Program-made: the position numbers and the translations under genes
The notes under the pieces: generated by a model
The model's database searches: none
What the model saw: only the letters and a program-made list of their open reading frames with translations
What the model was told of the DNA's origin: nothing
Part shown: positions 1-6,815 of the stretch, one piece after another
Position numbering within the stretch: the stretch's first letter is position 1
Layout of the letters: each line of letters starts with the position of its first letter
Origin: Corallincola sp.
Lineage (GTDB): Bacteria > Pseudomonadota > Gammaproteobacteria > Enterobacterales > Neiellaceae
Assembly: GCA_017998495.1 (NCBI GenBank)
Contig: JAGOCY010000054.1
Span: forward strand, 1-7,587
Direction: 5' to 3'
DNA length: 7,587 nucleotides

Positions 1-1555
1 TCGCGGCATCATCACCGACCGTAACGGCGAGGAGCTGGCGGTCAGCGTGCCGGTGCAGGCGATCTGGGCCGATCCCAAAACCGTGTACGAGCGCCATGGT
101 CTCGACGATGAGCGGCGCTGGCAGGCGTTGGCCGATGTGCTGGGTGTTGACCCTGTGGCTCTGCGCCAGCGGGTAGCTGCTAATCCGAACAAGCGTTTTG
201 TTTATCTGGCCCGCCAGGTGTCGCCGGCTGCCGCCCGTTTCACCAAGGAGCTGGCCATCCCCGGGGTCTACCTCAAAGAGGAAAGCCGCCGTTTCTACCC
301 GACCGGTGAGGTGAGTGCCCAGCTGATCGGCTTCACCAACATTGATGATGCCGGCCAGGAGGGGATCGAGCGTGCCTACAACAGCTGGCTGACCGGCAAG
401 GCCGGTCGTCGTCTGGTGCGCAAGGACGCCTCCGGGCGGGTGGTGGAGTCGATGGAGGAGCTGGAAGCCAGCACCCCACCGCAGAACATCACCCTGACCA
501 TCGATCAACGCATTCAGACCCTGGCCTATCAGGAGCTGAAGTACGCGGTGGAATACCATCAGGCGGCGGCAGCGTCGCTGGTGGTGATCGACATCCCCAC
601 TGGTGAGGTGCTGGCGATGGTCAACACCCCCAGCTTCAACCCTAACAATCGTGGTGATCTGGCCAGCCATCGCACCCGCAACCGGGCCATTACCGACACC
701 TTTGAGCCGGGTTCAACCATCAAGCCATTGGCGGTGGCCGCCGGTCTGGCCGCCGGCACCATCACCCCGCAGACCATCTTCGATACCAACCCCGGCTGGC
801 TGCGAGTTGGCGGCCGGGTGGTGCGCGACCACCGCAACTACGGGGTGCTCGACACCGCCGGGGTGATCGCCAAATCGAGTAACATCGGCACCACCAAGAT
901 CGCCCTCGGCATGCCGCTCGACCACTACTTGAGCACCTTGCGCAGCTTTGGTTTCGGCACCGAGACCGGCATTGGCCTCACCGGCGAAGTGCCGGGCATG
1001 CTGTCGTCGCGCCGCCGCTGGTCTGAGTTTGAGATCGCCACCCTGTCCTTTGGCTACGGTATCACCGTGACCCCGCTGCAGCTGGCTCAGGCCTACGCTA
1101 CCCTCGGCGGCCAGGGCGTTTATCGGCCGCCGACCATCATTAAGGGTCAGGAGCGCGATGCGGCTACTCAGGTACTGGAGCCGCGCATGGCCTCGCAAGT
1201 GGTGCAGATGATGGAAGCGGTCACCAATAAGGGCGGCACCGGCACCGCTGCCCAGGTACCGGGTTATCGGGTCGCGGGCAAAACCGGCACGGCGCGCAAA
1301 GCGGTAGCGGGTGGCTATGGCAGCGACTATATCGCCACCTTTGTCGGGGTGGCGCCGGTCTCCAATCCACGGCTGGCGATTGCGGTGGTGATGGATGAGC
1401 CGGGCGGTGATCAGTATTACGGCGGCGAAGTGTCGGCGCCGGTGTTTGGCAAAGTGATGAGTGGCGCCCTGCGCATCCTCAATGTCGAGCCCGACGGCGT
1501 GACCCTGCAGCAGGGGCAAGTGGCGGCACTGACGGTGGAGGACAAGCGTGGTTGA
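1..1555 (+). CDS. ftsI: Peptidoglycan D,D-transpeptidase FtsI (PBP3), 5' truncated
   Basis: Class B penicillin-binding protein that crosslinks septal peptidoglycan in the periplasm as the partner of FtsW. The frame is open from base 2 with no start in view; the GTG at 47 is internal, because the codons before it read as the conserved FtsI stretch RGIITDRNGEELAVS. About 517 residues are visible; compared with roughly 590 in E. coli, some 60-70 N-terminal residues (cytoplasmic tail and membrane anchor) are missing. The pedestal domain is recognisable (AQLIGFTNIDD near visible residue 106, then GIERAYN). All three transpeptidase motifs are intact: SxxK as STIK with the acylated Ser at base 713 (visible residue 238), SxN as SSN at base 875, and KTGT at base 1280. 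The C-terminus is a short variable tail. The stop codon lies inside the start region of murE (8-nt overlap). Function follows from strong motif matches; I see no defects. Confidence 0.97.
   Translation, partial: RGIITDRNGEELAVSVPVQAIWADPKTVYERHGLDDERRWQALADVLGVDPVALRQRVAANPNKRFVYLARQVSPAAARFTKELAIPGVYLKEESRRFYPTGEVSAQLIGFTNIDDAGQEGIERAYNSWLTGKAGRRLVRKDASGRVVESMEELEASTPPQNITLTIDQRIQTLAYQELKYAVEYHQAAAASLVVIDIPTGEVLAMVNTPSFNPNNRGDLASHRTRNRAITDTFEPGSTIKPLAVAAGLAAGTITPQTIFDTNPGWLRVGGRVVRDHRNYGVLDTAGVIAKSSNIGTTKIALGMPLDHYLSTLRSFGFGTETGIGLTGEVPGMLSSRRRWSEFEIATLSFGYGITVTPLQLAQAYATLGGQGVYRPPTIIKGQERDAATQVLEPRMASQVVQMMEAVTNKGGTGTAAQVPGYRVAGKTGTARKAVAGGYGSDYIATFVGVAPVSNPRLAIAVVMDEPGGDQYYGGEVSAPVFGKVMSGALRILNVEPDGVTLQQGQVAALTVEDKRG
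1537..1541 (+). promoter_or_regulatory. Shine-Dalgarno site that sets the murE GTG start
   Basis: GGAGG lies inside the last codons of ftsI, 6 nt before the GTG at 1548. It supports GTG as the real murE start, since no in-frame ATG is nearby and the protein from this GTG has the usual family length. Confidence 0.7.
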
Positions 1556-3023
1556 CCTGGCCCAACTGCTGGCACCACTGGCCCTGCCGTTCACTGTACC
1601 GGCGTTGCCGGTTAGCCAGTTGCAACGCGACAGCCGGCGCATCTGCGCCGGCGACCTGTTTGTGGCTATGGCCGGCCATCAGGTCGACGGCCGGCAGTTT
1701 GTGGATGCGGCCATCGCCGCCGGTGCCGCCGCGGTGCTGATCGACGGTGATAGCGACAGCCTGTGCTGGCGCGAGCAGGTGCCGCTGCTGACCATCAGTG
1801 GCTTGGCCGGCTATTTGCCGCAGCTGGCGGCCCGTTTCTATGGCCAGCCGGGCCAGCAGCTGCAGCTGGTGGGGATCACCGGCACCAATGGTAAAACCTC
1901 AACCAGCCACCTCTGCGCTCAGCTTAGCGAGCTGCTGGGCGAGCGCGCGGCGGTGATCGGCACCCTCGGCAATGGCCCGTTGGGCCAGCTGCTTCACAGC
2001 CTCAACACCACCCCCGATGCGGTGGCGTTGCAGCAGCTGTTGCGCCAGTTTGCCGATAGCGGCGTGCGCCGGGTGGCGATGGAGGTCTCCTCTCACGGAC
2101 TGGTGCAGGGGCGGGTGGATGCGGTGCCGTTGCGTACGGCGGTGTTCACCAACCTGACCCGCGATCACCTCGATTACCACGGCACCATGGAGGCTTACCG
2201 CGACGCCAAGCGCCTGCTGTTTCGCCACCCTGAGGTCAACACCGCCGTGCTCAATGTTGACGATGCCGAGGGGCGATTGCTGCTGACCCATGTCGATAGC
2301 ACCCTGGCCATCATCGCCTTTGGTGAACATGCCAATCGCGACCATGCCGAGCGTTTTGTCAGCGTGCGCGATCTGCAGCTGCTCGGCGACGGCATTCACG
2401 GCACCCTGCTCAGTGAAGACGAGGAGTTCCCGTTCTTCTGCCCGCTGCTCGGCCGCTTCAATGTTAGCAACCTGCTGGCGGTGGTGGCGGTGGCCCGTAG
2501 CTGGGGTTACCCGCTGGCTACCATCGCCCCCGTGCTGGCCCACCTCAAGCCGGTTAACGGCCGTATGGAGCTGTTTCATCGCAGTGGCCTGCCGGCCATG
2601 GTGGTTGATTATGCCCACACCCCGGATGCCCTTGAGCAGGTGCTACGTGCCGCCCGTGGCCACTGCCACGGCCAGTTGTGGTGCGTGTTTGGCTGCGGTG
2701 GCGACCGTGACCGCGGCAAGCGGCCGCTGATGGCTGCGGCGGCCGCTGCTGGTGCCGATCGGCTGGTGGTGACCGCCGACAACCCGCGCAGCGAGTCGTT
2801 CGATCAGATCGTCGCCGACATGCGCCCCGGCTGGGGCGGGGCTGAGGTGACCATCGTTGCTGACCGCCGCCAGGCGATCCGCGATGCCTTTGCCGCCGCC
2901 GCGCCCGCTGATCTGGTGCTGATCGCCGGCAAGGGCCACGAGACCTACCAAATCATTGGCACCACCCGCCACAACTACAGCGATCGGGCGGTGGTGCAGC
3001 AACTGCTGGAGGAAGGGACATGA
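1548..3023 (+). CDS. murE: UDP-N-acetylmuramoyl-L-alanyl-D-glutamate--2,6-diaminopimelate ligase (MurE)
   Basis: Cytoplasmic ATP-dependent Mur ligase that adds the third stem-peptide residue to UDP-MurNAc-L-Ala-D-Glu. The protein has 491 residues, against about 495 in E. coli. The N-terminal UDP-substrate domain carries DSR (28-30) and GDLFVA (35-40). The central ATPase domain has the P-loop GITGTNGKTST (109-119, Lys116), the NTTPD motif (153-157), EVSSHGL (179-185) and RDHLDYHG (205-212). Lys221 in the following AYRDAKRLLF is the expected carbamylated lysine. The C-terminal domain has DYAHTPDAL (354-362), CGGDRDRGKRP (383-393), DNPR (411-414) and GKGHETYQ (461-468). DNPR is the known signature for meso-diaminopimelate rather than L-lysine, as expected in a Gram-negative. 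The gene starts with GTG, the only non-ATG start chosen in this run, and overlaps ftsI by 8 nt and murF by 4 nt, which suggests translational coupling. Confidence 0.97.
   Translation: MVDLAQLLAPLALPFTVPALPVSQLQRDSRRICAGDLFVAMAGHQVDGRQFVDAAIAAGAAAVLIDGDSDSLCWREQVPLLTISGLAGYLPQLAARFYGQPGQQLQLVGITGTNGKTSTSHLCAQLSELLGERAAVIGTLGNGPLGQLLHSLNTTPDAVALQQLLRQFADSGVRRVAMEVSSHGLVQGRVDAVPLRTAVFTNLTRDHLDYHGTMEAYRDAKRLLFRHPEVNTAVLNVDDAEGRLLLTHVDSTLAIIAFGEHANRDHAERFVSVRDLQLLGDGIHGTLLSEDEEFPFFCPLLGRFNVSNLLAVVAVARSWGYPLATIAPVLAHLKPVNGRMELFHRSGLPAMVVDYAHTPDALEQVLRAARGHCHGQLWCVFGCGGDRDRGKRPLMAAAAAAGADRLVVTADNPRSESFDQIVADMRPGWGGAEVTIVADRRQAIRDAFAAAAPADLVLIAGKGHETYQIIGTTRHNYSDRAVVQQLLEEGT
3008..3012 (+). promoter_or_regulatory. 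Shine-Dalgarno site of murF
   Basis: GGAGG at the 3' end of murE, 7 nt before the ATG at 3020. It favours this ATG over the in-frame ATG at 3032. The product from 3020 begins MIRVMLSDL, which parallels the E. coli MurF start MISVTLSQL as I remember it. Confidence 0.65.
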
Positions 3024-4408
3024 TCCGGGTGATGCTCAGCGACCTGGCTCGCGCTCTCAATGGCCGCCTGCTGGGAGCGGACTGCGCCATTGACGCCGTC
3101 TCTACCGATACCCGCACCATCAGCGCCGGAGCGCTGTTCGTCGCCCTGCGTGGTGCCCGCTTTGATGCCCATGAGTTTGCCGCCGAGGCCGTGGCTGCCG
3201 GGGCCAGTGCCCTGCTGGTGGAGCGCGAGCTGGCGCTGGATTGCCCGCAGCTGGTGGTCGCTGACAGCCGCATCGCGCTTGGCCAGCTGGGCGCCTTGGT
3301 GATGGCGGCGGTGGCACCCAAGACGGTGGCCGTAACTGGCAGCGCCGGCAAGACCACGGTCAAAGAGATGATGGCCACCATTCTGGCGCAGGCCGGTCAG
3401 GTGCTGGCCACCAAGGGCAACTTCAACAATGACATCGGTGTGCCCCTGACCCTGCTGCGGCTGACTGCTGCGGATCATTATGCGGTGATGGAGCTGGGCG
3501 CCAACCATCGTGGTGAGATCGCCTACACCGTTGATCTGGTTAAGCCGCAGGCGGCGATCATCACCAACGCGGCGGCCGCTCACCTTGAGGGCTTTGGCGA
3601 TATCGCCGGGGTGGCGCGGGCCAAGAGCGAGATCTTTCTGGGGCTGCCGGAGGATGGCGTGGCCATCTTCCCGGCTGACTCCCAATTCAGCGACTTCTGG
3701 ACCCAGCGTAATCAGGGCCACCGTATCTGGACCTTTGCCATCGATGATAGCCGTGCCACTTTTCATGCCCGTGAGGTGGTGATGGGTGATGATGGCTGCG
3801 CCCGTTTTACCCTGTGCTGCCCAGAGGGCGAGGCGACCATCGCGCTGCCACTGCCCGGCCGCCACAACATCGCTAATGCCCTGGCTGCCGCCGCCGGCAC
3901 CCTGGCCCTCGGCGTCAGTCTGGCTCAGGTGGCCTCTGGTCTGGCCGCTGCCCCGGCGGTTGCCGGTCGGCTCAACAGCTACCGGCTGGCGGACGATCTG
4001 CTGGTGATCGATGACAGCTACAACGCCAACCTGCAGTCGGTACGGGCGGCCATCGAGCTGTTGGCCGGTTATGGCGGTCAGCGCCTGTTGGTGCTTGGCG
4101 ATATGGCCGAATTGGGCGACGATGCGCGCCGCTACCATGCCGAGGTGGGGGCCTATGCCGCCGAGCGGGGCATCGACCAGCTGCTCACCTGCGGTGAGCT
4201 GAGCCGCACCGCCGCCGATGCGGCCGCTGGGCGAGGCTGTCATTTTGCTGATCAAGCGGCCTTGATTGCCGAACTAAAACAGCAGCTTGATGCACGCAGC
4301 GGGCGTCTCACCATTCTCGTCAAAGGCTCGCGCAGCGCGCGCATGGAGCAGGTTGTCAATGCATTGCGGGCGTCGCACGGCGCCCAGACCGAGGGGGCAT
4401 CATGCTAG
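3020..4408 (+). CDS. murF: UDP-N-acetylmuramoyl-tripeptide--D-alanyl-D-alanine ligase (MurF)
   Basis: Cytoplasmic Mur ligase that joins D-Ala-D-Ala to UDP-MurNAc-tripeptide, completing the pentapeptide that MraY uses. The protein has 462 residues, against about 452 in E. coli. The N-terminal domain shows [18 protein letters not shown] (28-45) and FDAHEFA, the MurF version of the UDP-substrate fold. The ATPase domain has the P-loop VTGSAGKTT (105-113, Lys111), [14 protein letters not shown] (133-146), [10 protein letters not shown] (158-167) and AAHLEGFG (186-193). The linker [13 protein letters not shown] precedes the C-terminal domain, where [15 protein letters not shown] and [13 protein letters not shown] are all present. 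The last residue, Cys, is encoded inside the start of mraY. The start codon overlaps the murE stop (ATGA), so translation is probably coupled. Motif order and near full-length similarity to E. coli MurF distinguish it from MurC, MurD and MurE. Confidence 0.97.
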   Translation: MIRVMLSDLARALNGRLLGADCAIDAVSTDTRTISAGALFVALRGARFDAHEFAAEAVAAGASALLVERELALDCPQLVVADSRIALGQLGALVMAAVAPKTVAVTGSAGKTTVKEMMATILAQAGQVLATKGNFNNDIGVPLTLLRLTAADHYAVMELGANHRGEIAYTVDLVKPQAAIITNAAAAHLEGFGDIAGVARAKSEIFLGLPEDGVAIFPADSQFSDFWTQRNQGHRIWTFAIDDSRATFHAREVVMGDDGCARFTLCCPEGEATIALPLPGRHNIANALAAAAGTLALGVSLAQVASGLAAAPAVAGRLNSYRLADDLLVIDDSYNANLQSVRAAIELLAGYGGQRLLVLGDMAELGDDARRYHAEVGAYAAERGIDQLLTCGELSRTAADAAAGRGCHFADQAALIAELKQQLDARSGRLTILVKGSRSARMEQVVNALRASHGAQTEGASC

Positions 4409-5484
4409 TTTGGCTGGCCGAGTATCTGACCCAGTTTCATACCGGCTTTAACGTCTTTTCCTACCTGACCTTCCGCGCCATTGTCGGTGTGCTGACGGCC
4501 ATGCTGATCGTGCTGCTGCTCGGCAACCGCACTATCCGCTGGCTCAAGGGGCTGCAGTGGGGGCAGACGGTGCGCGACGATGGCCCCAAGAGCCACCTCA
4601 GCAAGGCCGGCACCCCGACCATGGGCGGAGTGATGATTCTGGTGGCGGTGATCAGCAGCATGTTGCTGTGGTGCAACCTCGAAAATCGCTACGTGTGGGT
4701 GATGATCTTCGTCCTCGCCTCTTTTGGTGCAGTGGGCTTTATCGACGACTACCGCAAGATCGTGCGCAAAGACCCCAAGGGGCTGATCGCCCGCTGGAAA
4801 TACTTCTGGTTGTCGGTGGCTGCGCTCGGCACCTCGCTGTTTCTCTACGCCACCACCCAGAGTCCGAGCGAGACCCAGTTGATGGTGCCCTTCATCAAGG
4901 AGGTGATGCCGCAGATGGGGCTGTGGTATCTGCTGTTCAGTTACTTTGTGATCGTGGGCACCAGCAACGCGGTCAACTTTACCGATGGTCTCGACGGGTT
5001 GGCGATCATGCCGGTGGTGATGGTGGCGGCGGCTTTTGCCTTCATCGCCTATGTCACCGGTAACATCAAGTACGCGTCGTACCTGCACATTCCATATGTG
5101 CCCCAGGCCAGCGAGCTGGTGATTGTCTGCGCGGCACTGGTTGGTGCTGGTCTCGGTTTTCTCTGGTTCAACACCTATCCGGCCATGGTGTTTATGGGCG
5201 ATGTCGGCGCTCTGGCACTGGGTGGCGCCCTCGGCACCATCGCCGTGTTGACCCGCCATGAACTGGTGCTGTTCATCATGGGCGGGGTGTTCGTGATGGA
5301 GACGATGTCAGTGATCCTGCAGGTCGGCTCCTACAAGCTGCGCGGCCAGCGCATCTTCCGCATGGCCCCCATTCATCACCACTACGAACTCAAAGGCTGG
5401 CCCGAGCCACGGGTGATCGTCCGTTTCTGGATCATCTCGCTGGTGCTGGTGCTGATTGGCCTAGCCACCCTCAAGGTACGCTGA
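4402..5484 (+). CDS. mraY: Phospho-N-acetylmuramoyl-pentapeptide-transferase (MraY)
   Basis: Polytopic inner-membrane enzyme that transfers phospho-MurNAc-pentapeptide from UDP to undecaprenyl phosphate, releasing UMP and making lipid I. The 360 residues equal the E. coli length and align with it without obvious gaps. The hydrophobic profile fits the family's ten membrane helices. Key features are the cytoplasmic segment [10 protein letters not shown] (67-76), the catalytic and Mg-binding aspartates Asp115 and Asp116 in [19 protein letters not shown] (189-201), [15 protein letters not shown] with Asp267, and [15 protein letters not shown] with the triple His 325-327. The ATG overlaps the last two murF codons (7 nt); GAGGGGG at 4391-4397 is a modest ribosome-binding site. 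The stop shares one base with the murD start. Residues 288 (Leu) and 291 (Phe) differ from E. coli at positions tied to phage lysis protein E (see findings). Otherwise this is a typical member. Confidence 0.98.
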   Translation: MLVWLAEYLTQFHTGFNVFSYLTFRAIVGVLTAMLIVLLLGNRTIRWLKGLQWGQTVRDDGPKSHLSKAGTPTMGGVMILVAVISSMLLWCNLENRYVWVMIFVLASFGAVGFIDDYRKIVRKDPKGLIARWKYFWLSVAALGTSLFLYATTQSPSETQLMVPFIKEVMPQMGLWYLLFSYFVIVGTSNAVNFTDGLDGLAIMPVVMVAAAFAFIAYVTGNIKYASYLHIPYVPQASELVIVCAALVGAGLGFLWFNTYPAMVFMGDVGALALGGALGTIAVLTRHELVLFIMGGVFVMETMSVILQVGSYKLRGQRIFRMAPIHHHYELKGWPEPRVIVRFWIISLVLVLIGLATLKVR

Positions 5485-6815
5485 TGATGCAGCAGCCGGC
5501 AGACAAGCGGATTGCAGTGGTCGGCCTCGGCGTGTCCGGGCTGGCCACCGCCCGTTATCTGCTGGGGCAGGGGATCACCCCGCTGCTGGTGGACAGTCGC
5601 CCGGCGCCTGGCAACTGGCCGGCCGCCAGCGATCTGCACCATTGCCCGCACCAGTTCGGCCCGCTCGATGGCGCGCTGCTGGCCAGCTGCGCTCAGCTGA
5701 TTGTTGGCCCCGGGCTGGCACTGGCCGAACCGGCACTGCAGGCGGCGGCCGCCGCCGGGGTCGAGATCATCGGTGATGTCGAGCTGTTTGCCCGCGCGGT
5801 GCAGGCGCCAGTGGTGGCCATTACCGGCTCCAACGGCAAATCGACAGTGACCACCCTTGTGGGTGAGATGGCCAAGGCAGCCGGCTGGCCCTGTGGCGTT
5901 GGCGGCAATTTGGGCACCCCGGCGCTGGCCCTGCTCAACCCGGCCAACCGCCTCTATGTGCTGGAGCTGTCGAGCTTTCAGCTGGAGACCACCCACAGCC
6001 TCAAGCTGGCTGCCGCCGCTTATCTCAACCTGTCGGAAGATCATCTCGACCGTTACGGCTCAATGGCGGCTTATGGTGCGGCCAAGCAGCGCATCTTCGC
6101 TCACGCCGGGCTGGCGATCTGCAATCGCGACGATGCGGCCACCCTGCCGCAGCAGCTAGGCGTACCGGTGCTGACCTTTGGTCTGGATCGGGCTAACGGC
6201 CACTACGGTGTCGGCCTGCATCAGGGTGAGCGCTGGCTGTTTAGCGGTGACGAGCCGCTGCTGGCCGTCAGCGAACTGGGCATTCTCGGCGATCACAACG
6301 TCGCCAATGCGTTGGCTGCGGTGGCACTGGCCGAGGCGGTGGCGCTGCCGCGCGCCGCCATCATTAGCGCCCTGCGCAGTTTTCATGGCCTCGACCATCG
6401 CTGCCAGCAGGTGGCGATGGTCAATGGCGTGCGTTATCTCAACGACTCCAAGGCCACCAATGTGGGCGCCACGCTAGCCGCCTTGGCTGGCCTCGCCGGC
6501 GCTGGCCGGCTGCTGCTGATCGCCGGTGGCGATGGCAAAGGGCAGGATTTCAGCCCGCTCGCCCCCCACCTTAACCAGCTGGCCGAGCTGATTGTCCTCG
6601 GCCGCGATGCCGAGCAGCTCGCCGCCCTGCGTCAGGCCCCCAGTGTGCGTGTGGCCAGCATCGAAGCGGCGGTGGCAGCGGCGGCCGAGCGCGCCCAGCC
6701 CGGCGATCTGGTGCTGCTGTCGCCGGCCTGTGCCAGCCTTGACATGTTCCGCAACTACGAGGAGCGCGGCCAGCGCTTCGCTCTGGCAGCGCGGGGGTTG
6801 GCCCATGGTGGCTGA
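5484..6815 (+). CDS. murD: UDP-N-acetylmuramoylalanine--D-glutamate ligase (MurD)
   Basis: Cytoplasmic Mur ligase that adds D-glutamate to UDP-MurNAc-L-Ala, the second residue of the stem peptide. The protein has 443 residues, against about 438 in E. coli. The N-terminal Rossmann-like domain begins with VVGLGVSGLATA (12-23). The ATPase domain has the P-loop ITGSNGKSTVTTLVGEMAKA (113-132, Lys119), GGNLGTPAL (140-148), ELSSFQLETT (161-170), SEDHLDRYGS (184-193) and Lys201 in KQRIF as the likely carbamylated lysine. The C-terminal domain has NDSKATN (320-326), GGDGKGQDFSPLA (348-360) and SPACASLDMFRNYEERG (413-429), the MurD hallmark. Two usually conserved spots differ: GPGL (75-78) where SPGI/L is usual, and GLDHR (302-306) where GLPHR is usual. 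The ATG shares its A with the mraY stop; AAGG at 5473-5476 is 7 nt upstream. A second ATG directly follows, so the start could be one codon later. Confidence 0.97.
   Translation: MMQQPADKRIAVVGLGVSGLATARYLLGQGITPLLVDSRPAPGNWPAASDLHHCPHQFGPLDGALLASCAQLIVGPGLALAEPALQAAAAAGVEIIGDVELFARAVQAPVVAITGSNGKSTVTTLVGEMAKAAGWPCGVGGNLGTPALALLNPANRLYVLELSSFQLETTHSLKLAAAAYLNLSEDHLDRYGSMAAYGAAKQRIFAHAGLAICNRDDAATLPQQLGVPVLTFGLDRANGHYGVGLHQGERWLFSGDEPLLAVSELGILGDHNVANALAAVALAEAVALPRAAIISALRSFHGLDHRCQQVAMVNGVRYLNDSKATNVGATLAALAGLAGAGRLLLIAGGDGKGQDFSPLAPHLNQLAELIVLGRDAEQLAALRQAPSVRVASIEAAVAAAAERAQPGDLVLLSPACASLDMFRNYEERGQRFALAARGLAHGG
6793..6797 (+). promoter_or_regulatory. Probable Shine-Dalgarno site of ftsW
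   Basis: GGGGG inside the 3' end of murD, 7 nt before ATG 6805. It favours ATG 6805 over the adjacent in-frame GTG at 6808, but the site is not a canonical GGAGG. Confidence 0.45.

Noticed and set aside
47..49. GTG as a possible start of ftsI.
   Set aside because: The frame is open upstream to the window edge and encodes conserved FtsI sequence, so the gene is cut by the window rather than starting here.
2975..4255. A 426-codon open frame on the minus strand covering most of murF, with other long minus-strand frames at 713-1642, 1899-2618, 4405-5259, 5382-6044 and 6571-7242.
   Set aside because: For each, the antisense codons lie exactly opposite the sense codons of the + strand gene they mainly cover. 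They stay open because those genes rarely use TTA, CTA or TCA. The products are rich in His, Gln, Gly and Ala, resemble no family I know, and lie opposite well-conserved genes.
4236..4290. A locally AT-richer patch near the 3' end of murF that might hold a weak internal promoter for mraY.
   Set aside because: Candidate -35-like TTGATT at 4262 has no convincing -10 at proper spacing, and the patch is ordinary MurF coding sequence.
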